NCBI GenBank assembly: GCA_905236685.1
Contig: CAJOPD010000002.1
Span: forward strand, 1-13,643
Length of the DNA stretch: 13,643 bases
Direction of reading: 5' to 3'
Source of the DNA: an uncultured Clostridia bacterium
GTDB lineage: Bacteria; Bacillota; Clostridia; UBA1381
Of this stretch, positions 7,448 to 13,643 are shown piece after piece. Positions within the stretch are counted from its first letter, which is position 1. Each line of letters starts with the position of its first letter. Position numbers and translations under genes: made by a program. Under the pieces are notes generated by a model, which worked only from the letters and a program-made list of their open reading frames with translations, was not told where the DNA came from and did not search any database.

Positions 7448-7876
7448 TTAATTTTGTGCGTGCGGGCAGACAGCGCAGTTTGATGTGCAGCCTTCGTGCA
7501 CGCTTTTTCCGTCTGTTCCTCTGTAATTCTCGATAGCTGCCTTAATTGCCTCCTCGGCTAAAACGGAACAATGTATCTTCTGCGGCGGAAGTCCGTCCAG
7601 CGCCTCCATTACCGCTTTATTGGTGAGCTTTAACGCTTCATCAACCGTCTTGCCCTTCACCATCTCGGTTGCCATTGAGCTTGTTGCAATAGCCGCTCCG
7701 CAGCCAAAGGTCTTGAACTTTACATCTTTTATTACTTGATTGTCATCAATATCCATATAGATTTTCATTATATCGCCGCATTTTGCGTTTCCTACCTGCC
7801 CTACGGCATTTGCATTCGGGATTTCCCCTACATTTCTCGGATTTTCAAAATGGTCCATTACCTTTTCGGAATACAT
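7448..7876 (-). CDS. nifU: NifU/IscU-type iron-sulfur cluster scaffold
   Basis: Scaffold on which [2Fe-2S] and [4Fe-4S] clusters are built from NifS-derived sulfur and then passed on. The 142-residue protein is a single IscU-like domain with the three conserved cysteines: C33 in KCGD (with D35), C59 in FGCG, and C103 in KIHCS. It lacks the ferredoxin-like and Nfu domains of nitrogen-fixation NifU, so it is a general scaffold. After the core, the C-terminus carries an extra CxxxCxxC (C130, C134, C137) followed by His139. The ATG directly abuts the nifS TAA with no spacing. Its strong AAGGAGG lies inside the end of nifS, 8 bases upstream, so the two are cotranscribed and probably made in matched amounts. 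A terminator follows immediately. Confidence 0.95.
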   Translation of the reverse strand: MYSEKVMDHFENPRNVGEIPNANAVGQVGNAKCGDIMKIYMDIDDNQVIKDVKFKTFGCGAAIATSSMATEMVKGKTVDEALKLTNKAVMEALDGLPPQKIHCSVLAEEAIKAAIENYRGTDGKSVHEGCTSNCAVCPHAQN

Positions 7877-9067
7877 TTATTTTTCCTCCTTTTCACCCTT
7901 TAAAATCTCTTCGTAAAGAGGTGACATAAGTCTTAATCTCTCAATAATCTTTGGAAGTACTTCCAAAACATAATCCACTTCCTCACAAGTGGTGTCCTCG
8001 CTTACGCTGAACCTCACAGAGCCGTGCGCAATCTCGTGCGGAAGCCCTATTGCCAGCAGCACATGGGACGGGTCGAGAGAGCCTGACGCGCACGCACTGC
8101 CGCTTGACGCCGCAATCCCGTGCATATCCAAAAGCATCAATATCGATTCGCCCTCTATATACTTAAATGAAAAGTTTACATTGTTGCAAAGACGGGTTTC
8201 ATCGGACGGTCCGTTCAGCCTGCAATACGGAATACGCTCATAAATCCCGGAAATAAGGCGGTCACGGACTTTTTCCATCTTTTCCGTCTTTTTGCCAAGG
8301 TCAGTATTTGCAATTTCCAGCGCCTTGCAAAGCCCGGCCATACCCGCTATATTTTCGGTTGCGGCACGCTTTCCGCGCTCCTGTCCTCCCCCGTGAATAA
8401 GATTTTCAATCCTGATGCCGTTTCTTATATACAAAACGCCGACGCCCTTTGGACCGTGGAATTTATGCGCCGAAAGCGACAGCATATCAACGCCCAATTC
8501 CTCAACATTTATCGGCATATGCCCTATCGCCTGCACCGCATCGGTATGGAAGGGCACTTTATGCGCCTTGCAAATTTTGGCAATTTCCTTTATCGGCTCG
8601 ATTGTTCCTATTTCATTATTCGCCGTCATAACAGAAACAAGGATTGTTTTATCAGTTATTGCATTTTCCAGCTCTTCAAGCGAAATCTTTCCGTCCTTAT
8701 CTACCGAAAGATATGTTACGCTAAAACCGTTCTTCTCCAAAAATTCGCACGCGCCAAGCACCGCGTGATGCTCGATTTTTGAGGTTATTATATGATTTCC
8801 CTTACTCTTATTTGCAAAGGCTATGCCCTTTATCGCCCAGTTGTCCGCCTCACAGCCCGATGCCGTAAAATATATCTCGTTGGTTTTTGCGCCAAGCTCC
8901 TTTGCCACGCGCTCGCGGATTTCCATAACGGCATTTTCCGCAACTCGCCCCACCTCGTAAAACTTAGACGACGCATTGCCATAAATCTCTTTATAGTAAG
9001 GAAGCATCGCCTCCAAAACTTCTTCATTCATCGCGGTAGTCGCGTTATTGTCCAAATACACATTCAT
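7877..9067 (-). CDS. nifS: Cysteine desulfurase NifS/IscS
   Basis: PLP enzyme converting cysteine to alanine and transferring the sulfur as a persulfide to the NifU scaffold, and possibly to other acceptors. Numbered from the start chosen here (396 residues), it begins MNVYLDNNATT. The PLP lysine is K202 in SAHKFHGPKG, the PLP-stacking region is IEHHAV (99-104), and D176 in HTDAVQA contacts the pyridine nitrogen. The catalytic cysteine is C326 in the mobile loop SSGSACASGS, as in group I desulfurases. An in-frame ATG at 9104-9106 would add 13 residues. I prefer 9067 because GGAG lies 8 bases upstream, the family begins here, and the promoter's expected start site (about 9104) coincides with the upstream ATG. 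No Rrf2-type regulator gene is adjacent, although one is common beside clostridial nifS. Confidence 0.96.
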   Translation of the reverse strand: MNVYLDNNATTAMNEEVLEAMLPYYKEIYGNASSKFYEVGRVAENAVMEIRERVAKELGAKTNEIYFTASGCEADNWAIKGIAFANKSKGNHIITSKIEHHAVLGACEFLEKNGFSVTYLSVDKDGKISLEELENAITDKTILVSVMTANNEIGTIEPIKEIAKICKAHKVPFHTDAVQAIGHMPINVEELGVDMLSLSAHKFHGPKGVGVLYIRNGIRIENLIHGGGQERGKRAATENIAGMAGLCKALEIANTDLGKKTEKMEKVRDRLISGIYERIPYCRLNGPSDETRLCNNVNFSFKYIEGESILMLLDMHGIAASSGSACASGSLDPSHVLLAIGLPHEIAHGSVRFSVSEDTTCEEVDYVLEVLPKIIERLRLMSPLYEEILKGEKEEK

Positions 9068-9086
9068 AACATCATCTCCAATCCGA

Positions 9087-9110
9087 ACATTTGAACAACC
9101 GTTCATATGT
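9087..9110. repeat. Operator-like dyad at the nifS transcription start
   Basis: Arms of 10 bp, ACATTTGAAC (9087-9096) and GTTCATATGT (9101-9110), are reverse complements except at one position and flank AACC. The core TGAAC/GTTCA is perfect. The dyad begins right after the -10 box of the nifS promoter and covers the expected start site, a classic place for a repressor. No cognate regulator is encoded in the window, and the arms do not match an IscR or CymR consensus that I can state with confidence. Confidence 0.55.
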
Positions 9111-9139
9111 ATTATACTTCATTATGCAAAATTTGTCAA
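9111..9139 (-). promoter_or_regulatory. nifS: Consensus sigma-A promoter for nifS-nifU
   Basis: On the minus strand, a perfect TTGACA (9134-9139), a 17-bp spacer and a perfect TATAAT (9111-9116). Both boxes match consensus at every base, so the unregulated promoter should be very strong. The adjoining dyad suggests that it is normally restrained. The expected start near 9104 leaves about 37 nt of leader to the ATG at 9067. Confidence 0.85.
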
Positions 9140-9184
9140 GATTATTTGCTTAATTATTATGTATCAAAATATATAAAAATACAC

Positions 9185-9213
9185 TATACAAACACGCTTT
9201 TTTGAGTTATAAT
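9185..9213 (+). promoter_or_regulatory. tmcAL: Likely promoter for tmcAL
   Basis: TATACA (9185-9190; 4 of 6 to consensus) and a perfect TATAAT (9208-9213) are 17 bp apart. Transcription would begin near 9220, and the GGAGGG ribosome site follows at 9233-9238. The promoter is divergent from that of nifS in a gap of about 175 bp between start codons. Confidence 0.6.
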
Positions 9214-9244
9214 ACCATTATAGACTTTTTTTGGAGGGAAAGCT

Positions 9245-10372
9245 GTGAAAATTTGCGCCGTAATTTGCGAATATAACCCATTTCATAACGGGCATAAGCA
9301 TCAGATTGAGCTTGCAAAGCGCGATTTTGATGCGGTTTTGTGTGTTATGAGCGGAAGCTTTACACAGCGCGGCGAGGTCGCTGTCTTTGACAAGTGGTCA
9401 CGCGCAAAAGCGGCGGTTTTGAGCGGTGCAGACCTTGTTTTAGAACTTCCCGTAAGATACAGTCTTTCCTCTGCAAACGGCTTTGCAAGGGGCGCCGTTG
9501 ATATTGTGGCGGAAACGGGCATAGCGGACGCGCTCCTTTTCGGAAGTGAGGAAAATGATATAAATGCTCTTTCGCGCGCGGCGGATATTCTCATTTCCGA
9601 GCCGACAGAAATCTCCCAAAAAATCAAGGAACTGCTTGCAGGCGGTATGAGCTATCCTATGGCACGGCAGACGGCATTTTCGGGGATTATCGGCGGGGAT
9701 TTATTAACAAAACCGAACAATATTTTAGCTATTGAATATATATCGGCATTGAAACAGAAAAACAGCAACATTGTACCGATTACGCACGCGCGGACAATCG
9801 GTCATTCGGACAATGCCGAGGAAAACGGATATGCCTCCGCCTCTTTTATACGCGAAAAAATCAAAAAGGGTGAGGACATTTCCCGTCTTACTCCCTTTGA
9901 TTTTTCGAGCTGTGAAATATATGACACAAACCGCCTTACCGATATTTTTAAGTATCTTCTCATAACAAAAGGCGAGGCGCTTTTTTTAAACATTCCCGAC
10001 GCTGAACCAGGACTTTATAACCGATTTTTAAAAGCAGCGAATTCAGACACTTTTGAGGATATGACAGATGCTTGTGTGACTAAGCGTTACACCCGTTCAT
10101 ACTTAAAAAGAATAGCGCTCCGCGCGCTCCTCGGATTAGAAGGCGGATTTTTGCCGCCTCGTTATTTGCGCGTGCTTGCGGCAAATCACACAGGGCAAAA
10201 AATGCTTGCTGAAATGAAAAAAAGAGCAACGCTGCCGATTGTCACAAAGGTCGCCGATTGTCCAAAATCACTTTTGGACGAGGATATACGCGCTACCGAC
10301 ATTGCCGCATTATGCACATACACCAATCAAAAAAAAGGCAGAGATTTTTTAATCTCGCCGATTATGCTTTAA
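9245..10372 (+). CDS. tmcAL: tRNA(Met) cytidine acetate ligase TmcAL (YlbM family)
   Basis: Uses ATP and acetate to form N4-acetylcytidine at the wobble position (C34) of elongator tRNA(Met), which keeps AUG decoding accurate. The family is established in Bacillus subtilis. The 375-residue protein opens with the nucleotidyltransferase segment CEYNPFHNGH, whose HxGH (H14-H17) binds ATP. It continues with VMSGSFTQRGEVAVFDKW (about 34-51), which is strongly family-specific, and ADLVLELP. It is somewhat shorter than the roughly 415-residue B. subtilis enzyme, but both ends look intact. The start is GTG (9245-9247) with GGAGG well placed upstream. It is monocistronic, divergent from nifS and convergent with the ArsP_2-like gene, with a shared hairpin terminator directly after its stop. 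Confidence 0.93.
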   Translation: MKICAVICEYNPFHNGHKHQIELAKRDFDAVLCVMSGSFTQRGEVAVFDKWSRAKAAVLSGADLVLELPVRYSLSSANGFARGAVDIVAETGIADALLFGSEENDINALSRAADILISEPTEISQKIKELLAGGMSYPMARQTAFSGIIGGDLLTKPNNILAIEYISALKQKNSNIVPITHARTIGHSDNAEENGYASASFIREKIKKGEDISRLTPFDFSSCEIYDTNRLTDIFKYLLITKGEALFLNIPDAEPGLYNRFLKAANSDTFEDMTDACVTKRYTRSYLKRIALRALLGLEGGFLPPRYLRVLAANHTGQKMLAEMKKRATLPIVTKVADCPKSLLDEDIRATDIAALCTYTNQKKGRDFLISPIML

Positions 10373-10402
10373 AAAAAATCCCTTTTGCAAGGGATTTTTT
10401 TT
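10371..10402. terminator. Bidirectional intrinsic terminator between tmcAL and the ArsP_2-like gene
   Basis: A perfect 14-bp inverted repeat: eight A then TCCCTT (10371-10384), loop TTGC (10385-10388), and AAGGGA then eight T (10389-10402). A GC core flanked by A and T runs on both sides gives a U-tract in either direction. It begins within the tmcAL stop codon and ends 4 bp from the stop of the convergent gene. Confidence 0.92.
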
Positions 10403-10405
10403 ATA

Positions 10406-11245
10406 TTAAAACAAACTTAAAACAAGTCCTGAAAATACACCGATTGCGAAAATAATGCATAGTATTGCAAAATTCTGTTTTTGGTTTTCATTCTGCCGAA
10501 ACAGTACCAAAAGCCCCACGCCGGCACCTGTGCAAAGTCCGCCCGCAAGCGCTGAAAATGTGATTTTCCCGGCAAGATAAAGCTCTGTTAATACGACCGA
10601 TGCCGCACAGTTTGGAATTATCCCGAACAGGCAGGCGATAACCGTCTGCAAAAACGGGCGGTCGGTTATGAACTGCATAAAGGGCGAAATAAATTCAGCC
10701 GCCGTGCCCAAAACGATATTTACCAAGAATATGAAAAGAAATATTTTAAGCGAGTGTATTACTGCCGATTTAAAAATCCCGTCCTCACAGCTTTCACAGT
10801 TGCCGTGAAAATGATGTTCCTCCTCTGTTTCCTCCGATTTTATTTCGGTTTTTACAAAAAAGTCGATTAAAAATCCGAAAATTACTGCTACAACAAACTT
10901 TATGCCGATAAGTCTTAACATATCGAAAATTCTGTCGGGGTGCGCTATTAAAATGGGTATTGCCTCATCTGAGGTTGCTATAAAAATTGCAATCAAAGTA
11001 CCCATTGTTATCGCTTTTTTCGAGAAAAGCTCCGACGCTATTACCGAAAATCCGCACTGCGGAACAGTACCGAAAAGCGCGCCCAAAAGTGCGCCTGATT
11101 TTCTCGATTTTAAGAACAGATTATGCACAAAATTGTTGTTTTTATGCTCTAAGTATTCCACAAGCAGATATATCGCAAACAGAAGCGGCAAAAGCTTTGC
11201 CGCGTCCAAAAACGAATCTGCAAATATCTCCTTAAAAAAGCTCAT
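10406..11245 (-). CDS. ArsP_2-like membrane protein, putative metal or arsenic exporter
   Basis: A 279-residue integral membrane protein with about eight hydrophobic segments by eye. It resembles the family variously named arsenic efflux protein, putative manganese transporter or putative heavy-metal exporter (PF11449); substrate is not established. Two internally similar segments, LFGTVPQCGFSVIASELF (57-74) and LFGIIPNCAASVVLTELY (206-223), mark a duplicated fold with a P-x-C in each half. The central hydrophilic loop (about 132-157) is rich in acidic residues, His and Cys (H144, H145, H147, C150, C153), a plausible metal-binding patch. The ATG overlaps the stop of the PLP enzyme by 4 nt (ATGA, 11242-11245) and has AAGGGGA just upstream, so the two are translationally coupled. 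A shared terminator ends the unit. The family call is moderately secure; the transported substrate is a guess. Confidence 0.75.
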   Translation of the reverse strand: MSFFKEIFADSFLDAAKLLPLLFAIYLLVEYLEHKNNNFVHNLFLKSRKSGALLGALFGTVPQCGFSVIASELFSKKAITMGTLIAIFIATSDEAIPILIAHPDRIFDMLRLIGIKFVVAVIFGFLIDFFVKTEIKSEETEEEHHFHGNCESCEDGIFKSAVIHSLKIFLFIFLVNIVLGTAAEFISPFMQFITDRPFLQTVIACLFGIIPNCAASVVLTELYLAGKITFSALAGGLCTGAGVGLLVLFRQNENQKQNFAILCIIFAIGVFSGLVLSLF

Positions 11246-12528
11246 ATTATCCCCTTATCCTTCATTTCCTGAACTGCCATTATTATACCGAGTTTGGCAG
11301 ACTCATAGGTCACGCCGCCCTGCATATAAACGCTGTAAGGCGGGCGCATAGGTCCGTCGGCGCTGAGCTCTATTGACGAGCCTTGATTGAAGGCTCCTGC
11401 CGCCATTATGACATCATCGCTGTACCCAGGCATATAGCTCGGAACAGGCGTTACATAGGCATCTATCGGCGAGCCCTTTTGAATTCCGCGGCAAAATGCG
11501 GTAAGCGCATCAGGCGTTTTCAGCTTTATTGCCTGCACAATATCGTGGCGCACTTCCTTTGAGGAAGGCACCGTTTCATAACCCAGCTTTTCAAAAACCG
11601 CAGCGCATAAAGTCGCCGTTTTGAGCGCCTGCGAAACAATATGCGGCGCAAAGAAAAAGCCTTGATAAAGCGATTTATTAAGTCCCAAGGTCGCACCGTT
11701 TTCCCTGCCTATCCCGACGCTTGAAAGGCGATTTGCGCAAAGCTCGATAAGCTCTTTTTTACCTGCAATATATCCGCCCGTCTGCGCTATTGACGCACCT
11801 GCATTTTTTATAAGCGAGCCGCCGATTAAATCCGCTCCGTATGCAGTCGGCTCCTTTTCGTCCACAAATTCGCCGTAGCAGTTATCCACCAGCACAAGCG
11901 TTTCGGGTGAAATCCCTTTGATAAATTCGGTCATTTCACCGATTTGACTGCTTGAAAAGGTTTTTCTGTCAGCGTACCCTTTTGAACGCTGTATCCATAC
12001 CGCTTTTAAATTATTCTCGGTCAAAGCCGTTTTTATAGCCTCATAATCGGGCTCGCTATTCGGCAAAAGGTCTATCTCGATATAGTTTATACCAAAATCG
12101 GCAAGCGAGCCGCCGCCCCTTTTTCCCGTTATGCCGATTACTTCTTCAAGGGTATCGTAAGGCTTTCCCGTAATTGCCGCAAAGGTATCGCCAGGTCTTA
12201 ACACGGCAAAAAGCATAGTTGAAAGGGTGTGCGTACCCGAAATGAAGTTATGCCGCACCAGCGCATCCTCTGCCTCAAAAACCTCGGCATACACTTTATC
12301 GAGCGTATCTCTGCCGAAATCGTCTGTTCCGTAGCCCGACGACGCCACAAAGCACTCGCTCGAAACTTTATTATCGGCAAACGCCTTCATAACCTTGAAA
12401 CTGCCAAGCTCGGCTATTTCCTCTATATGCGAAAACTGCGCCGAAAGGGATTTTTCCGCGTCCTTTATAATATTAAGCGTTTCAACGCTTACACCAAATG
12501 CTGTTTTTAAAAAATCTTCTTTTCCCAT
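11242..12528 (-). CDS. Methionine gamma-lyase family PLP protein (YnbB, 'aluminium resistance' family)
   Basis: A fold-type I PLP enzyme of the Met_gamma_lyase family (PF06838), represented by B. subtilis YnbB. The reaction is not established; homology suggests C-S lyase chemistry on a sulfur amino acid. The historical label 'aluminium resistance protein' is weakly founded. From the start chosen here it has 428 residues. VRHNFISGTHTL (91-102) lies in the substrate and cofactor region, D215 in LVDNCYGEF pairs with the PLP nitrogen, and K241 in GGSLIKNAG is the Schiff-base lysine. An in-frame ATG at 12592-12594 would add 22 residues. I prefer 12526-12528 because AGGAG lies 7 bases upstream and the longer form would begin upstream of its own promoter's -10. 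The gene overlaps the membrane-protein gene by ATGA and is probably cotranscribed with it. Confidence 0.9.
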   Translation of the reverse strand: MGKEDFLKTAFGVSVETLNIIKDAEKSLSAQFSHIEEIAELGSFKVMKAFADNKVSSECFVASSGYGTDDFGRDTLDKVYAEVFEAEDALVRHNFISGTHTLSTMLFAVLRPGDTFAAITGKPYDTLEEVIGITGKRGGGSLADFGINYIEIDLLPNSEPDYEAIKTALTENNLKAVWIQRSKGYADRKTFSSSQIGEMTEFIKGISPETLVLVDNCYGEFVDEKEPTAYGADLIGGSLIKNAGASIAQTGGYIAGKKELIELCANRLSSVGIGRENGATLGLNKSLYQGFFFAPHIVSQALKTATLCAAVFEKLGYETVPSSKEVRHDIVQAIKLKTPDALTAFCRGIQKGSPIDAYVTPVPSYMPGYSDDVIMAAGAFNQGSSIELSADGPMRPPYSVYMQGGVTYESAKLGIIMAVQEMKDKGII

Positions 12529-12555
12529 ACTCAATCTCCTCTGGTACAAGATGAA

Positions 12556-12584
12556 ATTATACTCCTTTTTATAAGTATTTGCAA
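12556..12584 (-). promoter_or_regulatory. Likely promoter for the YnbB-like/ArsP_2-like unit
   Basis: On the minus strand, TTGCAA (12579-12584; 4 of 6) and a perfect TATAAT (12556-12561) are 17 bp apart. Transcription would begin near 12549, just before the AGGAG at 12536-12540. A tandem repeat overlaps the -35. Confidence 0.7.
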
Positions 12585-12592
12585 GTATTTGC
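12573..12592. repeat. Tandem 10-bp repeat over the -35 of the YnbB-like promoter
   Basis: AAGTATTTGC occurs twice in immediate succession (12573-12582 and 12583-12592). As a result the palindrome TTGCAA appears at 12579-12584 and 12589-12594, one helical turn apart, and the first copy is the -35 box. The placement suggests a cooperative regulator site, though the stretch is AT-rich and could arise by slippage. Confidence 0.5.
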
Positions 12593-12601
12593 AAAAAAGA
12601 T

Positions 12602-12630
12602 TTGTAAAGGCATACTTTTTATGATAAAAT
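12602..12630 (+). promoter_or_regulatory. Likely promoter for the PflX-like radical SAM gene
   Basis: TTGTAA (12602-12607; 4 of 6) and TAAAAT (12625-12630; 5 of 6) are 17 bp apart, with TATG directly before the -10. Transcription would begin near 12637, leaving a short leader of about 19 nt. It is divergent from the YnbB-like promoter; the two -35 boxes lie 17 bp apart. Confidence 0.6.
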
Positions 12631-12655
12631 TACCGTTAAAAGAGAGTGATTTAAT

Positions 12656-13549
12656 ATGGATATTTTAGAAAACTGCACGCTTTGCCCGAAAATGTGCGGG
12701 GTAAACCGCAAAAACGGCGAACGGGGCTTTTGCGGTGCAAGCGACAAAATCAAAATTGCAAGATGCGACCTGCATTTTTGGGAGGAGCCGTGTATCTCAG
12801 GCATAAGTGGCTCGGGTACAGTCTTTTTTTCGCATTGTAATTTGAGGTGCGTCTACTGCCAAAATCACAAAATCAGTCATCAGGCTATTGGGAAAAATAT
12901 TTCGGCAGCAGAGCTTGCGAATTCTTTTCTTACGCTTCAAAAAAGGGGCGCGAACAATATAAATCTGGTAACGCCCACGCATTATGTTCCGCAAATTATA
13001 AAAGCCATAAAAATTGCGAAAAAGAGCGGGCTTATTCTGCCTATACTCTACAATTCAAGCGGATACGAGCGTGTTGAAACGCTTAAAATGCTCAACGGGC
13101 TTGTCGATATATACCTTCCCGATATAAAGTACTTTGATGACAGATACGCCGTCAGGTATTCAGGCGCAAAAAACTATTTTGAGATTGCATCAAGAGCAAT
13201 AGCCGAGATGTTTTCCCAAGTCGGAAAATGCGTTTTTGACGAAAACGGCATAATTAAAAAAGGCGTTATTGTGCGCCATTTGATGCTCCCTAATCTCATA
13301 TTTGACAGCAAAAAAGTCATAGATTACCTTTATCGCACCTACAAAGATGACATTTTTATCAGCATTATGAACCAGTATACGCCGATAAAATCACAGCTTG
13401 CGGATTACCCTGAGCTCAACAAAAAAATCAGCGGCAAATATTATCATACCTTGATAAATTATGCCGTTGATTTAGGCGTGAAAAATGCATATATTCAAGA
13501 AGGCGGTACGGCAAAAGAGAGCTTTATCCCCGAATTTTCGGGAGAGTAA
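12656..13549 (+). CDS. PflX-like radical SAM protein
   Basis: A 297-residue radical SAM protein of the PflX/pyruvate formate-lyase-activase-like family. The N-terminus carries the family mark CTLCPKMCGVNR with later GFCG, giving C7, C10, C14 and C26, followed by HFWEEPCISG (40-49). The radical SAM CxxxCxxC is C61, C65, C68 in SHCNLRCVYCQN, preceded by a glycine-rich SGSGTVFF. The body has the shortened barrel of activating enzymes, with LPDIKYFDD and MNQYTPIK as family segments. No glycyl-radical enzyme is encoded in the window, so activation of one is not supported here and the substrate is unknown. It starts at ATG 12656-12658 with a weak purine-rich AGAGAG upstream. It appears monocistronic, divergent from the YnbB-like gene and convergent with ychF. 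Confidence 0.88.
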   Translation: MDILENCTLCPKMCGVNRKNGERGFCGASDKIKIARCDLHFWEEPCISGISGSGTVFFSHCNLRCVYCQNHKISHQAIGKNISAAELANSFLTLQKRGANNINLVTPTHYVPQIIKAIKIAKKSGLILPILYNSSGYERVETLKMLNGLVDIYLPDIKYFDDRYAVRYSGAKNYFEIASRAIAEMFSQVGKCVFDENGIIKKGVIVRHLMLPNLIFDSKKVIDYLYRTYKDDIFISIMNQYTPIKSQLADYPELNKKISGKYYHTLINYAVDLGVKNAYIQEGGTAKESFIPEFSGE

Positions 13550-13563
13550 CGCTCTCTTTTTTT
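13540..13563 (+). terminator. Intrinsic terminator overlapping the PflX-like stop codon
   Basis: GAGAG (13542-13546) pairs with CTCTC (13552-13556) around TAACG, extendable by G-U pairs, and is followed by seven T (13557-13563). The TAA stop (13547-13549) is in the loop. The T run also overlaps the stop codon of convergent ychF, leaving only 12 bp between the two genes. Confidence 0.75.
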
Positions 13564-13643
13564 ATACATTAAATCTGAAAAGAACTATATCTCCGTCCTT
13601 CATAACATAGTCCTTGCCCTCCGAGCGAACAAGTCCCTTTTCC
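13562..13643 (-). CDS. ychF: YchF, C-terminal 27 codons (runs off the right edge)
   Basis: The minus-strand reading frame ending in TAA at 13562-13564 encodes a tail of the form VRSEGKDYVMKDGDIVLFRFNV. This is the conserved C-terminus of YchF/OLA1, an Obg-related ATPase that binds ribosomes and is linked to redox and stress responses. The EGKDYV...DGD...F.FNV pattern is the end of its TGS domain. Everything upstream lies outside the window, so the nucleotide-binding motifs cannot be checked. It is convergent with the PflX-like gene. Confidence 0.9.
   Translation of the reverse strand, partial: EKGLVRSEGKDYVMKDGDIVLFRFNV

Noticed and set aside
9068..9106. Longer NifS form starting at the ATG at 9104-9106
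   Set aside because: The extra 13 residues are not part of the family, the ATG sits on the predicted transcription start, and the good ribosome site serves the ATG at 9067.
12529..12594. Longer YnbB-like form starting at the ATG at 12592-12594
   Set aside because: The extension covers the promoter's -10 and -35 and has no good ribosome site, whereas the ATG at 12528 has AGGAG at ideal distance.
13529..13542. Short palindrome CCCGAA-TT-TTCGGG near the end of the PflX-like gene
   Set aside because: It lies within coding sequence and has no adjoining U-tract; the hairpin at 13540-13563 is the better terminator.
1..13643. CRISPR arrays, transposons, prophage, toxin-antitoxin, defence islands, tRNA or rRNA genes, riboswitches
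   Set aside because: I read both strands and all gaps and saw no spaced repeats, transposase or integrase motifs, RNA gene signatures or long structured leaders. All gaps are under about 140 bases and mostly explained by promoters and terminators.

Overview
The window reads as a chromosomal housekeeping segment of an anaerobic, low-to-moderate-GC Firmicute of the class Clostridia. Four things point there: the gene order acpP-rnc-(radical SAM)-smc-ftsY, an FtsY without the long acidic N-terminal domain of proteobacteria, a NifS/NifU pair in place of a full Isc or Suf operon, and TmcAL, an enzyme typical of Firmicutes. Strong Shine-Dalgarno sites, sigma-A type promoters and U-tract terminators fit the same picture. 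No species can be named from the sequence alone.

Layout. Positions 1-798 (minus) hold the N-terminal two-thirds of homoserine dehydrogenase, with its own promoter just after ftsY. Positions 862-7295 (minus) are one tight co-directional run: acpP, rnc, a radical SAM gene of unknown role, smc (TTG start) and ftsY. A likely promoter precedes acpP, and a terminator at 7397-7441 isolates the run from nifU. Positions 7448-9067 (minus) are the nifS-nifU iron-sulfur assembly operon, driven by a consensus promoter (TTGACA, 17 bp, TATAAT) with a dyad at its start site. tmcAL is divergent on the plus strand (9245-10372). It ends in a bidirectional hairpin shared with a convergent two-gene unit: a PLP enzyme of the methionine gamma-lyase/YnbB family, overlapping by ATGA a membrane protein of the ArsP_2-like family (10406-12528, minus). 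A divergent PflX-like radical SAM gene follows (12656-13549, plus). The right edge cuts the last codons of ychF (minus).

How the genes relate. The central operon joins lipid synthesis (ACP), RNA processing (RNase III), chromosome organisation (SMC) and membrane-protein targeting (FtsY), a classic Firmicute grouping. NifS/NifU would supply Fe-S clusters, needed among others by the two radical SAM proteins encoded here. The least explained items are those two radical SAM genes, the coupled PLP enzyme/exporter pair, and three operator-like repeats at promoters. I found no CRISPR array, phage, transposon, toxin-antitoxin or defence locus, and no intergenic stretch longer than about 140 bases. I do not think the window contains a clear new biological system.
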